Shown here piece by piece: positions 10,491 to 19,401 of a stretch of DNA of 52,991 nucleotides; positions within the stretch are counted from its first letter, which is position 1, and the number at the start of each line of letters is the position of its first letter. Source of the stretch: an uncultured Pseudomonas sp. (lineage in GTDB: Bacteria; Pseudomonadota; Gammaproteobacteria; Pseudomonadales; Pseudomonadaceae); the NCBI RefSeq assembly GCF_913777995.1, contig NZ_CAJYVE010000037.1:1-52991 (forward strand), written 5' to 3'. Below the pieces are notes generated by a model. The model did not search any database. It saw only the letters and a list, made by a program, of their open reading frames with translations, and had not been told where the DNA came from. Both the position numbers and the translations under genes were made by a program.

Positions 10491-12448
10491 GGCGCCTGGG
10501 TGGCTGGCTGCTGGTCGCTGCGCTGACCCTGGTCGCGCTGCCTGCATTCGCCGATCTGCGCCTGGTCCTGAAGGACTCCGGCCTGAACCCGGCCCAGCGC
10601 CAGGCCACCCAGACACTGCTGGATGAAGCCATGCAGGCCTTGCCGCCGCGCTTCATCCACAACCTTGACCGTGAAGTGCACATCAGTTGGTCCACCGACA
10701 TGCCGGCCAACGCCTACGGGCAAGCCGTCGGCCCTTACCAGCTGTACCTCAATACCCGCCTGCTGGCCTCCCTGACCGACGGCTCCGCAGCCACCGAGCA
10801 GACCGGCCGCCCGCACGGCACGGTGCGCCGCGAGCTGCTGGCCACCGTGCTGCACGAACTGACCCACGTCTACGACCGCGCGCGCCTGTGGCCCGCGGAC
10901 CAGCGCGCACTGATCGTGCGCTGCGCGCGCCAGCACGCCACCCTTGGCAAAGTCGGCCTGGCCGATGAGTGCCGGGGCCAGACCGAGCGGCGCTTTACCC
11001 TGAGCGACGATCCGCGCCTGCTCGACCTGGCCGGCTGGCAGCAGTACGTCGGGCGACGCGGTGAGCGCGAACAACACAACGGCCAGATGGTGCGCAGCCC
11101 AGACACCTACGAGCTGACCAGCCCGCTGGAGTTCGTCGCCGTCAACATGGAGTACTTCCTGCTCGACCCGGCCTATGCCTGCCGGCGCCCTGCGCTATAC
11201 GCCTGGTACAAGCAGCAGTTCGGCTGGGCGCCGCCGAATCAACAGGCCTGCCCTTCCTTTTATCCGTACCTGAACGCCGGCAACGACTTTGCCCGCGAGC
11301 CACTGGGCAAGCTCGACCCAGAGCGGGTCTACGAGGTGGACTACCTGCTGGCCGAAGCCAACCAGAACCTGATGAGCCGCTGGGGGCACAGCATGCTGCG
11401 CCTGGTGATCTGCAAACCGGGGCGGCCACGCGGTCCGGATTGCCGGCTGGATCTCGATCAACATCTGGTGCTGTCTTACCGGGCGTTCGTCGGTGACGTG
11501 CAGCTGTCGAGCTGGGACGGCCTGACCGGCGCCTACCCGTCGCGGCTGTTCGTGCTGCCACTGGGCCAGGTCATCGACGAATACACCAAGACCGAACTGC
11601 GCAGCCTGGCCTCGGTGCCGCTGAAGCTCGACCGCCAGGAGATCGACGACCTGGTGCGGCACGCCGCCGAGATGCACTGGAGCTACGACGGCGACTACTA
11701 CTTCCTGTCCAACAACTGCGCGGTGGAAACCCTCAAGCTGCTACGCAGCGGCACCTACAACCCGCAACTCAACGGCCTGGACAGCATCCTGCCCAACGGC
11801 CTGCTGGAAGTGCTCAAGGGGCGCGGGCTGGCCGACACCAGCGTGCTCGACGACCGCAAGCGCGCGCTGCGCCTGGGCTACCGGTTCGACTCCTACCGTG
11901 ACCGCTATCAGGCGATGTTCGGGGTGCTGAAGAAGCAGCTGCCGATCCCCCAGAACACCGTGGAAGACTGGCTTCAGCAACCGGCGCAGCAGCGCCGCCA
12001 GTGGTTCGCCCAGGCCGACCTGCGCACCAGTGCCGCTCTCCTGCTGCTGGAGCAGGCCAGCCTGCGTCGTGAGTTGCTGCTGGCCCAGGACGAGGTCAAG
12101 CAGCGCTACCTGAGCGCCCGTGAGCAAAAGGACGGCCGCGTATCAAAAGCCACCGGTACGCTGCAGGCGATCCTCGCCAACAGTGGCTTCCTCAGCCGCC
12201 CGGCCGAGTTGCTGGGCAGCGACGGCTATGGCCTGCCACAGGCCGATGAATGGAAACGCCTGGAAGCGCAAAGCAGTGAACGGCAGAAACGCCTCAAGCG
12301 CCTGACCGGCGACCTGGACGGCGAAGTACGCGCCCTGCTTGAACCCGAGCGGGCTGCCGAGATCACAGCTGTGGAAGACAACCTCAAGCAGGTCAGCACC
12401 CACCTGCGCGCCTTGCACAAGGCTGCGGGAGGGCTGGAACTGCCATAG
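10487..12448 (+). CDS. DUF4105 (Lnb N-terminal-like) periplasmic protein with HExxH motif
   Basis: This 653-residue exported protein has a signal peptide of about 22 residues (VALPAFA). Residues 60-240 contain HELTH (H123-E124-H127), a zinc-peptidase-type signature. The central DUF4105 domain carries SRWGHSMLR (H301) and SNNCAVE (C411), the conserved His and Cys of this family, which is thought to have a papain/NlpC-like fold. The last 200 residues are helical and charged, probably coiled coil. The GTG start overlaps DUF2388 copy 3. I infer an envelope hydrolase; whether both putative catalytic centres are active cannot be judged here. Confidence 0.82.
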   Translation: MRRLGGWLLVAALTLVALPAFADLRLVLKDSGLNPAQRQATQTLLDEAMQALPPRFIHNLDREVHISWSTDMPANAYGQAVGPYQLYLNTRLLASLTDGSAATEQTGRPHGTVRRELLATVLHELTHVYDRARLWPADQRALIVRCARQHATLGKVGLADECRGQTERRFTLSDDPRLLDLAGWQQYVGRRGEREQHNGQMVRSPDTYELTSPLEFVAVNMEYFLLDPAYACRRPALYAWYKQQFGWAPPNQQACPSFYPYLNAGNDFAREPLGKLDPERVYEVDYLLAEANQNLMSRWGHSMLRLVICKPGRPRGPDCRLDLDQHLVLSYRAFVGDVQLSSWDGLTGAYPSRLFVLPLGQVIDEYTKTELRSLASVPLKLDRQEIDDLVRHAAEMHWSYDGDYYFLSNNCAVETLKLLRSGTYNPQLNGLDSILPNGLLEVLKGRGLADTSVLDDRKRALRLGYRFDSYRDRYQAMFGVLKKQLPIPQNTVEDWLQQPAQQRRQWFAQADLRTSAALLLLEQASLRRELLLAQDEVKQRYLSAREQKDGRVSKATGTLQAILANSGFLSRPAELLGSDGYGLPQADEWKRLEAQSSERQKRLKRLTGDLDGEVRALLEPERAAEITAVEDNLKQVSTHLRALHKAAGGLELP

Positions 12449-12461
12449 CCAATGCCTGGCC

Positions 12462-12836
12462 TCAGCCCTTCTTCCTGGGCTTGAGGTAACGGGTCAGGCC
12501 CTGGAACCAGATGACCAGCGCAGGGTTGCCCTTGATCTGGATGTCCTTGTTCTGGATGCCCTGCATGAAGGCCAGCTGCTTGTTGGTCGCCTGCAAGGTG
12601 GCGAATCCGTAGGCCGCGTCCTTGAAGGCGATGGCGAAGGCCGGCGCCTCTACCATCCCGGCGACACTGCGCACACGCTGTTCATGCACGATGTAATGCC
12701 GGGCGATCTTGCCATCGGCGGTCTGCAGCTGGAACGTCAGCGCCTTGTCGGCCAATTGCTGCTGGAACTCGGGATTGTTGCGGCTGGCGCGCACCATCAG
12801 CAGGCCCAGCGCCCAGAGAAGAAAACGAAATTTCAT
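12462..12836 (-). CDS. Small SCP2-like protein
   Basis: This 124-residue protein begins MKFRFLLWALGLLMVRASRNNPEF, a hydrophobic segment that may be a membrane anchor. The rest resembles an SCP2 sterol-carrier fold: LTFQLQTADGKIARHYIV, a middle part ending FKDAAYGFATL and KDIQIKGNPALVIWFQGLTRYL. Similar Pseudomonas proteins are often annotated vaguely. It may bind a lipid, but that is inference. It converges on the DUF4105 gene with a 13-bp gap. The start at 12836 was chosen because upstream residues are low-complexity and begin inside the divergent spacer. Confidence 0.65.
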   Translation of the reverse strand: MKFRFLLWALGLLMVRASRNNPEFQQQLADKALTFQLQTADGKIARHYIVHEQRVRSVAGMVEAPAFAIAFKDAAYGFATLQATNKQLAFMQGIQNKDIQIKGNPALVIWFQGLTRYLKPRKKG

Positions 12837-12972
12837 GCACGCCGCCTCGGCAGGGATCCAGTGGACAGGAGGGCGGGGAGTGTAGCCGTTCGGTGCATGA
12901 TTTTCCCGCACGTCAGCGTGCCGAAGAGCACCCCGGTCGACCCATGCCCAGACCGACCGGGGCGCTACCCGA

Positions 12973-13413
12973 TCAGCGAATGCCGTTGATCGTGCCCTTG
13001 TTGCCCATGACCTTCACGTCGACCGTCTTGAAGATGAAGTAGTCCTGCACTTTCACCTCATAGCGTGGCGCAACGATCAGGTCGGCACCGGAGGCCTTGA
13101 CCGCCTTGTAGGCCGCCGCCGCCTTGGTGGTGGACACCGGATCCGGCAGGCCCAACGCCAGGCCGCCAGCGGCAGAACCGCCATAGGCCACCCCGTCGGC
13201 GTACTGATTGTCCGCGCCCAGGGTCAGGAAGTTGAACAGCACGTTGGTCGAGGACTCGCCGGAGATCGGCCCGCCCACGCTGACATCGGCTTTCAGGTCG
13301 GCCTGCACGTTACCGGACAGTGGCGCCGACGGCTGGCTGACGTTGTAGCTGACGCAGCCGCTGGTGGTGGCGATCAGGGCCGCGAGGGCGGCGGGCATCC
13401 ATGGTTTTTTCAT
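12973..13413 (-). CDS. Small outer-envelope lipoprotein
   Basis: This 146-residue protein has a lipoprotein signal: MKKPWMPAALAALIATTSGC, with the lipobox Cys near residue 20 followed by VSYNVSQPSAP. After processing it has a glycine/alanine-rich middle (VAYGGSAAGGLALGLPDP) and a C-terminal domain ASGADLIVAPRYEVKVQDYFIFKTVDVKVMG. That end resembles lipoproteins whose ADLIVAPRY segment precedes a beta-rich tail, but I do not recognise a function. It is a single gene, transcribed towards the SCP2-like gene. Confidence 0.75.
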   Translation of the reverse strand: MKKPWMPAALAALIATTSGCVSYNVSQPSAPLSGNVQADLKADVSVGGPISGESSTNVLFNFLTLGADNQYADGVAYGGSAAGGLALGLPDPVSTTKAAAAYKAVKASGADLIVAPRYEVKVQDYFIFKTVDVKVMGNKGTINGIR

Positions 13414-13566
13414 TGGTCGTCCCAGAAAAAGGCAGTTGTTGTGAAGTACAGCGGCGCGCACTTTACGGGGACAAGTTCGATAAAAAAGTCAGGAAAATCT
13501 GCGAAAGAGACCGGGGCCTTACTCTTATGCGTAGGAGTTTTCCTAAGCCGTCGTAAACCCTGCACA

Positions 13567-13594
13567 ACGAAAAAGCCCCCTGCAAAGGGGGCTT
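13567..13594 (-). terminator. Terminator after the HU gene
   Basis: Read on the minus strand, AAGCCCCC and GGGGGCTT (13573-13580 and 13587-13594) form an 8-bp stem with a 6-base loop followed by TTTTTC. It lies 42 bp past the HU stop codon. Confidence 0.88.
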
Positions 13595-13635
13595 GGGGTA
13601 CGCGCCGTGCTGGCCGGGCCCAAGGGCCTGCGGGG

Positions 13636-13908
13636 TCAGTTCACGGAGTCTTTCAGTGCCTTGCCTGGCTTGAAGGATACGGTGTTGCTCGCCTTGATCT
13701 TCACCGGCTCACCGGTCTGCGGGTTCTTGCCGGTACGGGCGCCGCGGTGACGTTGCAGGAACGTGCCGAAGCCGACTAGGGTCACGCTGTCCTTGCGGTG
13801 CAGGGCGCCGGTAATTTCTTCGAGAATGGCGTTGAGAACGCGGGTGGACTGGTCTTTGGTGAGGTCCGCTTTTTCGGCGATGGCTGCTGCTAGATCTGGT
13901 TTGCGCAT
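13636..13908 (-). CDS. hupA: HU-family DNA-binding protein
   Basis: This 90-residue histone-like protein has the full HU fold: helical KPDLAAAIAEKADLTKDQ, then VTLVGFGTF and the DNA-binding arm RTGKNPQTGEPVKIKAS with the intercalating proline (NPQTG), ending in VSFKPGKALKDSVN. HU bends DNA and organises the nucleoid. Its position near ubiCA-phoBR matches the HU-alpha gene of other pseudomonads, hence the symbol; the paralogue (A, B or N) is inferred from position only. It is monocistronic with its own terminator. Confidence 0.93.
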   Translation of the reverse strand: MRKPDLAAAIAEKADLTKDQSTRVLNAILEEITGALHRKDSVTLVGFGTFLQRHRGARTGKNPQTGEPVKIKASNTVSFKPGKALKDSVN

Positions 13909-14241
13909 GTACTAAGCCTCTTGTACGGTTTTTTGTTTTTATGTCCCGCAGCGCTCTGTGTCGAGCGTCAGCAGGTACCGTCGCGGCTCCACGCGACGGC
14001 AGTCGAACAGCAGAATGGCATGCCAAAAACGCCCGCGCCAGTGGGAGCAAGATGAATCTGCGAAGAAAAACCGGCGCCTGTCGACAAAACGACCGTTTTA
14101 TTCCGAAACCGACGTGCGGCGGGTCTATTCCGTGCCTGACAGCGGTGTTTTCATAACCTGAGGGTATGTCCTGAGACGCAACCGGGCCTGCGGGCGGCAT
14201 GTTAAGCTCGGCGCCTCGAAAACTGCCGCCAATGGCTTACC
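13909..14241. other. 333-bp gap between hup and ubiC
   Basis: The gap separates divergent hup and ubiC. Short frames in it look random and lack ribosome sites. It should hold the strong hup promoter on its left and the ubiC promoter on its right, but I see no clear operator. As I recall the order in other Pseudomonas, rubredoxin and rubredoxin reductase genes often sit here; they are absent. Confidence 0.5.
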
Positions 14242-14817
14242 GTGACCCAGCACACCCCTTCAGCTGCCGACGCCTCGTGGCTCGCCCGCGAGCAGCTCGA
14301 TACCCTGCCCACCGCCCAGGTACTCGACTGGCTGTTCAACCACGACTCCCTGACCCGCCGCCTGACCCGCCTGTCGCATGACCGTTTCAGTGTCGTGCCC
14401 TCGGCCGAAGGCTGGCAGCCCCTGCGTGATGACGAGTGCAGCGCGCTGGACCTGCCGCCGGGCAGCGAAGGCTGGGTGCGCGAGGTGTATCTGCTGGGGC
14501 AGGACGAACCCTGGGTCTTCGCGCGCAGCGTGGCCGGTCGTGAGGCCCTGCGCGACAGCGGCCTGCACATGGATGCACTGGGCACCCGCTCACTGGGCGA
14601 GCTGCTGTTCAGCAACCCGGCGTTCGACCGCGGTGCCCTGCGCGTGCGCCGCTATCCGACCCAGTGGCTGCCGGTCCAGGCGCGTACCGAAGGGCTCTGG
14701 GCACGGCGCTCGCGGTTCAGCCGTGGCACGCTGGGCATTCTGGTGGCCGAGGTTTTCCTGCCTGCTTTCTGGGTCGCCCTGAACGCTGCTGATCTGAACA
14801 ACGAGGAACCGAGCTGA
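14242..14817 (+). CDS. ubiC: Chorismate lyase
   Basis: This 191-residue enzyme cleaves chorismate to 4-hydroxybenzoate and pyruvate, the first committed step of ubiquinone synthesis. Family features are [12 protein letters not shown], then [19 protein letters not shown] with the substrate-binding region, and [14 protein letters not shown]. The GTG start at 14242 fits the family N-terminus, though the ribosome site is poor. Its stop overlaps the start of ubiA by one base (TGATG), so product and next enzyme are coupled. Confidence 0.93.
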   Translation: MTQHTPSAADASWLAREQLDTLPTAQVLDWLFNHDSLTRRLTRLSHDRFSVVPSAEGWQPLRDDECSALDLPPGSEGWVREVYLLGQDEPWVFARSVAGREALRDSGLHMDALGTRSLGELLFSNPAFDRGALRVRRYPTQWLPVQARTEGLWARRSRFSRGTLGILVAEVFLPAFWVALNAADLNNEEPS

Positions 14818-15707
14818 TGTACCTGTCGCTGCTCAAATCCCTGAACCGCCTCAACCCGCGTGCCTGGGACTTCATCCAGCTGACCCGGATCGACAAGCCG
14901 ATCGGTGTCTACCTGCTGCTGTGGCCGACGCTCTGGGCGCTGTGGGTCGCCGGCAACGGCCATCCATCGCTGGCCAACGTGCTGATCTTCGTCGTCGGCG
15001 TGTTCCTCATGCGCGCCGCCGGCTGCGTGATCAACGACTTCGCCGACCGCAAGGTCGACGGCCACGTCAAACGCACCCAGCAGCGCCCGCTGGCCAGCGG
15101 CAAGGTCAGCAGCCGCGAGGCGCTGGTGCTGTTTGCCGTCCTGGTGGCGCTCAGCTTCCTGCTGGTGCTGCTGACCAACGCCACCACCATCTGGCTGTCG
15201 TTCGGTGGCCTGGCCCTGGCCGCCTGCTACCCGTTCATGAAGCGCTACACCTATTACCCACAGGTGGTGCTGGGAGCGGCGTTCTCCTGGGGCATGCCGA
15301 TGGCCTTCACCGCCGAGACCGGCACGCTGCCTGCGGCTGCCTGGCTTCTCTATATTGCCAACCTGCTGTGGACAGTGGCCTACGACACCTACTACGCCAT
15401 GGTCGACCGCGACGACGACCTGCGTATCGGCGTGAAGTCCACCGCCGTGCTGTTCGGCGATGCCGACCGCACCATCATCCTGACCCTGCAGGCCCTGGCC
15501 CTCGGCTGCCTGCTGCTGGCCGGCAGCCAGTTCAATCTGGGCCTGCCCTTTCACCTGGGGCTGCTGGCGGCGGCCGCCTGTTTCGCCTGGCAGTGGCACA
15601 GCACCCGGGAGCGTGACCGCGACGCCTGCTTCAAGGCATTCCTGCACAACCACTGGGCGGGGATGGCGATTTTCCTCGGTATCGTTGCCGACTATCTGCT
15701 GCGCTGA
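14817..15707 (+). CDS. ubiA: 4-hydroxybenzoate polyprenyltransferase
   Basis: This 296-residue integral membrane enzyme joins a polyprenyl chain to 4-hydroxybenzoate. It has about eight hydrophobic helices and both aspartate-rich Mg2+-diphosphate motifs: [16 protein letters not shown] and [33 protein letters not shown] is the typical N-terminus. It directly follows ubiC, completing the first two ubiquinone steps as one operon. Confidence 0.96.
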   Translation: MYLSLLKSLNRLNPRAWDFIQLTRIDKPIGVYLLLWPTLWALWVAGNGHPSLANVLIFVVGVFLMRAAGCVINDFADRKVDGHVKRTQQRPLASGKVSSREALVLFAVLVALSFLLVLLTNATTIWLSFGGLALAACYPFMKRYTYYPQVVLGAAFSWGMPMAFTAETGTLPAAAWLLYIANLLWTVAYDTYYAMVDRDDDLRIGVKSTAVLFGDADRTIILTLQALALGCLLLAGSQFNLGLPFHLGLLAAAACFAWQWHSTRERDRDACFKAFLHNHWAGMAIFLGIVADYLLR

Positions 15708-15750
15708 ATCCAGGCCGGCCGGGCAAGCACCAGCCCGGCGCGATGGACAG

Positions 15751-15782
15751 ATGTCACACGACTGCAATAATTCCGTTATCTA
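15751..15782 (+). promoter_or_regulatory. Pho box and -10 region of phoB
   Basis: ATGTCAC-ACGA-CTGCAAT (15751-15768) fits the 7-4-7 arrangement of a PhoB half-site pair (consensus CTGTCAT twice). A TATCTA-like -10 element follows at about 15777-15782, the spacing seen when PhoB replaces the -35 contact. This supports autoregulation of phoBR under phosphate limitation. Several bases differ from consensus, so affinity may be moderate. Confidence 0.65.
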
Positions 15783-15820
15783 ATGCGCCCCAAGACAGTT
15801 AAATGACAAGAGGTTCAAGC

Positions 15821-16510
15821 ATGGTTGGCAGGAGCATTCTGATCGTTGACGACGAAGCGCCCATCCGCGAGATGATCGCCGTTGCATTGGAAATGGCCGG
15901 CTATGAATGCCTCGAAGCCGAGAACTCGCAGCAGGCGCACGCGATCATCATCGACCGCAAGCCCGACCTGATCCTGCTCGACTGGATGCTGCCCGGCACC
16001 TCGGGTATCGAACTGGCGCGCCGCCTCAAGCGCGACGAGCTGACCGGCAACATCCCGATCATCATGCTCACCGCCAAGGGCGAAGAGGACAACAAGATCC
16101 AGGGCCTGGAAGTCGGTGCCGACGACTACATCACCAAGCCCTTCTCGCCACGTGAGCTGGTCGCCCGTCTCAAGGCCGTGCTGCGCCGCACCGGCCCCAC
16201 GGAGGGCGAGGCGCCCATCGAAGTCGGTGGGCTGCTGCTTGACCCGATCAGCCACCGTGTCACCATCGACGGCAAGCCGGCAGAAATGGGTCCTACCGAG
16301 TACCGCCTGCTGCAATTCTTCATGACCCATCAGGAACGCGCCTACACCCGTGGCCAGCTGCTGGACCAGGTGTGGGGCGGCAACGTGTATGTCGAAGAGC
16401 GCACCGTGGACGTGCACATCCGCCGCCTGCGCAAGGCCTTGGGCGATGCCTATGAAAACCTGGTACAGACTGTACGCGGCACCGGCTACCGCTTCTCCAC
16501 CAAGAGCTGA
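15821..16510 (+). CDS. phoB: Phosphate response regulator
   Basis: This 229-residue OmpR/PhoB-family regulator has exactly the usual length. Its receiver domain has D10-D11, phosphorylation site D54 (LLDWMLPG) and K of [10 protein letters not shown]; the C-terminal winged helix ends [16 protein letters not shown] and VRGTGYRFS. Phosphorylated by PhoR when phosphate is scarce, it binds Pho boxes. ATG at 15821 has AGAGG upstream and gives the family N-terminus, so I preferred it to 15803. It precedes phoR by 46 bp. Confidence 0.97.
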   Translation: MVGRSILIVDDEAPIREMIAVALEMAGYECLEAENSQQAHAIIIDRKPDLILLDWMLPGTSGIELARRLKRDELTGNIPIIMLTAKGEEDNKIQGLEVGADDYITKPFSPRELVARLKAVLRRTGPTEGEAPIEVGGLLLDPISHRVTIDGKPAEMGPTEYRLLQFFMTHQERAYTRGQLLDQVWGGNVYVEERTVDVHIRRLRKALGDAYENLVQTVRGTGYRFSTKS

Positions 16511-16556
16511 AGCCCCACGCCCAGAATTTGCCGTACAGACAAGGATGTACCTTTAA

Positions 16557-17879
16557 TTGAACCCGAACTGGCACGGCACCCTGATCCGCCACCTGTTGCT
16601 GCTGGTCACCGCCTGCATGCTGGTGGGGCTGGTCAGCGGCGAGTACGGCTGGAGCCTGTCGATCGGGCTGGGCCTGTACCTGGCCTGGACGCTCAAGCAA
16701 CTGTTGCGCCTGCATGCCTGGCTGAGCAGCCACAAGGCCGATGAGCCGCCGCCCGACGGTTACGGCCTGTGGGGCGACGTGTTCGACAGCATCTACCACC
16801 TGCAACGCCGCGACCAGCGCGTGCGCGGCCGCCTGCAGGCGGTCATCGACCGCGTCCAGGAGTCCACCGCCGCGCTGCGCGACGCGGTGATCATGCTCGA
16901 TGCCGACGGCAACCTGGAATGGTGGAACCGCGCTGCGGAAACCCTGCTGGGCCTGAAGACTCCCCAGGACGGCGGCCAGCCGGTCACCAACCTGGTGCGC
17001 CATCCGCGCTTCAAGGAATACTTCGCCCAAGGCAACTTCGCCGAGCCGCTGGAAATTCCCTCGCCCAGCAACGACCGCATCCGCATCCAGATGCTGATTA
17101 CCCGCTACGGCAACAACGAGCACCTGATGCTGGTGCGCGACGTGACCCGCATCCACCAGCTGGAACAGATGCGCAAGGATTTCGTGGCCAACGTGTCCCA
17201 CGAACTGCGCACGCCCCTGACGGTGATCTTCGGCTATCTGGAAACGCTGCTGGACAACAGCGAGGACGTCAATCCGCGCTGGGTGCGGGCGCTGCAGCAG
17301 ATGCACCAACAGGGCAGTCGCATGCAGACCCTGCTCAACGACCTGCTGCTGCTGGCCAAGCTGGAAGCCACCGACTACCCCTCCGACAGCCAGCCGGTGC
17401 CGGTCGGCGCGCTGCTCCAGACCATCGCCAACGACGCCCAGGCGCTGTCGGCCGACAAGGCGCACAACATCCTGCTCAGCATCGACAGCGACATGGGCCT
17501 CAAAGGCAGCGAGACCGAGCTGCGCAGCGCTTTCTCCAACCTGATCTTCAACGCCGTGAAGTACACCCCGGCCGGTGGCGAGATCCGCATCCGCTGGTGG
17601 ACCGACACGCGCGGCGCACACCTGAGCGTGCAGGACTCGGGCATCGGCATCGAGGCCAAGCACCTGCCGCGCCTGACCGAGCGCTTCTATCGCGTCGACA
17701 CCAGCCGCGCCTCCAACACCGGCGGCACCGGCCTGGGCCTGGCGATCGTCAAGCACGTGCTGCTGCGCCACCGTGGCACCCTGGAAATCAACAGCGTGCT
17801 GGGCAAGGGCAGTGTATTCGTCTGCCATTTCTCTGCCGTGCAAATGGCCGACCCGGACGACGACTTCGACGAACTCTGA
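16557..17879 (+). CDS. phoR: Phosphate sensor histidine kinase
   Basis: This 440-residue kinase has two N-terminal membrane helices (residues 10-27 and 30-50), a linker, a PAS domain (about 95-205, VIMLDADGNLEWWNRAAE), the dimerisation helix with phospho-acceptor H215 (VSHELRTPLTV), and an ATPase domain (N box LIFNAVKYTPAGGEIRI, G boxes DSGIGIEAKHLPRL and GTGLGLAIVKHV). It signals to PhoB under control of the PstSCAB transporter and PhoU, all encoded nearby. The start is a TTG at 16557, with AAGGA about 11 bases upstream; an upstream ATG runs into a stop at once. Confidence 0.95.
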   Translation: MNPNWHGTLIRHLLLLVTACMLVGLVSGEYGWSLSIGLGLYLAWTLKQLLRLHAWLSSHKADEPPPDGYGLWGDVFDSIYHLQRRDQRVRGRLQAVIDRVQESTAALRDAVIMLDADGNLEWWNRAAETLLGLKTPQDGGQPVTNLVRHPRFKEYFAQGNFAEPLEIPSPSNDRIRIQMLITRYGNNEHLMLVRDVTRIHQLEQMRKDFVANVSHELRTPLTVIFGYLETLLDNSEDVNPRWVRALQQMHQQGSRMQTLLNDLLLLAKLEATDYPSDSQPVPVGALLQTIANDAQALSADKAHNILLSIDSDMGLKGSETELRSAFSNLIFNAVKYTPAGGEIRIRWWTDTRGAHLSVQDSGIGIEAKHLPRLTERFYRVDTSRASNTGGTGLGLAIVKHVLLRHRGTLEINSVLGKGSVFVCHFSAVQMADPDDDFDEL

Positions 17880-18004
17880 CCCATGACGGCCTGTCCCTAT
17901 GCAAGCTGGCGCGCAATCGTTACATTGCGTTTCTCATGGCCTTGCATTCGCTGTGGTCAATGGCCAACCCTCTTCAGATAAAACGGAAACCGTAATTCCC
18001 CATC

Positions 18005-19345
18005 ATGGACCCTTCCCCTGGTATCGACCTGGCTTCACTGTTCGCCGATTTCGGCATGATTCTCTTCGCTTTCCTGCTGGTGCTGCTCAATGGCTTCTTC
18101 GTTGCCGCCGAGTTCGCCATGGTCAAGCTGCGCTCGACCCGGGTCGAGGCGATCGCCGACCAGCATGGCTGGCGGGGGCGCATCCTGCGCACCGTACACG
18201 GGCAACTGGACGCCTACCTCTCGGCCTGCCAGCTGGGCATTACCCTGGCTTCGCTGGGCCTGGGCTGGGTCGGTGAGCCCGCCTTCGCTCACCTGCTCGA
18301 ACCGCTGCTGGGCGCCGCAGGCGTCGACAGCCCGGAAATCATCAAGGGCGTGTCGTTCTTCACCGCGTTCTTCATCATTTCCTACCTGCACATCGTGGTC
18401 GGCGAGCTGGCGCCCAAGTCCTGGGCGATCCGCAAGCCTGAGCTGCTGTCGCTGTGGACCGCCGTGCCGCTGTACCTGTTCTACTGGCTGATGTACCCGG
18501 CCATCTACCTGCTCAACGCCAGCGCCAACACCATCCTGCGCATCGCCGGGCAAGGCGAGCCGGGCCCGCACCACGAGCACAGCTACAGCCGCGACGAACT
18601 GAAACTGATCCTGCACTCCAGCCGCGGCCAGGACCCCAGCGACCAGGGCATGCGCGTGCTGGCCTCGGCGGTGGAAATGGGAGAGCTGGAAGTGGTCGAC
18701 TGGGCCAACTCCCGGGAAGACATGGTCTCACTGGACTTCCATGCACCGCTCAAGGAAATCCTGGCGCAGTTCCGCCGTCACAAGTTCAGCCGCTACCCGG
18801 TGTACGACGCCGAACGTGGCGAGTTCGTCGGCCTGCTGCACATCAAGGACCTGCTGCTGGAACTGGCCGAACTCGACCACATTCCCGAGCTGTTCAACCT
18901 CGCCGACCTGATCCGCCCGCTGGAGCGCGTGTCCCGGCACATGCCGCTGGCGCGTCTGCTGGAGCAGTTCCGTCAGGGCAGCGCGCACTTCGCCCTGGTC
19001 GAAGAGGCCGACGGCAAGGTCATCGGCTACCTGACCATGGAAGACGTGCTGGAAGTGCTGGTCGGTGACATTCAGGACGAGCACCGCAAGGTCGAACGCG
19101 GCATTCTCGCCTACCAGCCCGGCAAGCTGCTGGTGCGTGGCGACACGCCACTGTTCAAGATCGAACGCCTGCTGGGCATCGACCTCGACCATATCGAAGC
19201 CGAGACCCTCGCCGGGCTGATCTATGAATCGCTCAAGCGGGTTCCCGAAGAAGAGGAACAGATGGAGTTCGAAGGCCTGCGTATCATCATCAAGAAAATG
19301 AAAGGCCCGAAGATCGTCCTGGCCAAGGTCCTCAAGCTGGACTAA
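18005..19345 (+). CDS. CNNM/CorC-family (hemolysin-like) membrane protein with CBS domains
   Basis: This 446-residue protein has an N-terminal DUF21/CNNM membrane domain (about residues 10-195; FFVAAEFAMVKLRSTRVE, GWVGEPAFAHLLE), a CBS pair (about 210-345; YPVYDAERGEFVGLLHIKDL, IGYLTMEDVLEVLVGDI) and a C-terminal CorC_HlyC domain (RGDTPLFKIERLLGIDL onwards). The family is linked to Mg2+ or Co2+ efflux. It follows phoR by 125 bp in the same direction, and could be co-transcribed. The start is not supported by a clear ribosome site. Confidence 0.9.
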   Translation: MDPSPGIDLASLFADFGMILFAFLLVLLNGFFVAAEFAMVKLRSTRVEAIADQHGWRGRILRTVHGQLDAYLSACQLGITLASLGLGWVGEPAFAHLLEPLLGAAGVDSPEIIKGVSFFTAFFIISYLHIVVGELAPKSWAIRKPELLSLWTAVPLYLFYWLMYPAIYLLNASANTILRIAGQGEPGPHHEHSYSRDELKLILHSSRGQDPSDQGMRVLASAVEMGELEVVDWANSREDMVSLDFHAPLKEILAQFRRHKFSRYPVYDAERGEFVGLLHIKDLLLELAELDHIPELFNLADLIRPLERVSRHMPLARLLEQFRQGSAHFALVEEADGKVIGYLTMEDVLEVLVGDIQDEHRKVERGILAYQPGKLLVRGDTPLFKIERLLGIDLDHIEAETLAGLIYESLKRVPEEEEQMEFEGLRIIIKKMKGPKIVLAKVLKLD

Positions 19346-19355
19346 ACCCAGGTTC

Positions 19356-19389
19356 ACCTGCAGGAGCGGCTCAAGCCGCTCCTGCAGGT
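19356..19389. terminator. REP-like palindrome, bidirectional terminator
   Basis: ACCTGCAGGAGCGGCT (19356-19371) and AGCCGCTCCTGCAGGT (19374-19389) form a perfect 16-bp stem with almost no loop. It lies between two convergent genes. The GGAGCGGCTT core also occurs at 37196-37239, so this is a small dispersed repeat as well as a probable terminator; T runs are lacking. Confidence 0.7.
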
Positions 19390-19401
19390 TGAACAACCCG
19401 C

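Noticed and set aside
16320-17843. 507-residue frame opposite phoR
   Set aside because: Antisense shadow of an unambiguous histidine kinase gene.
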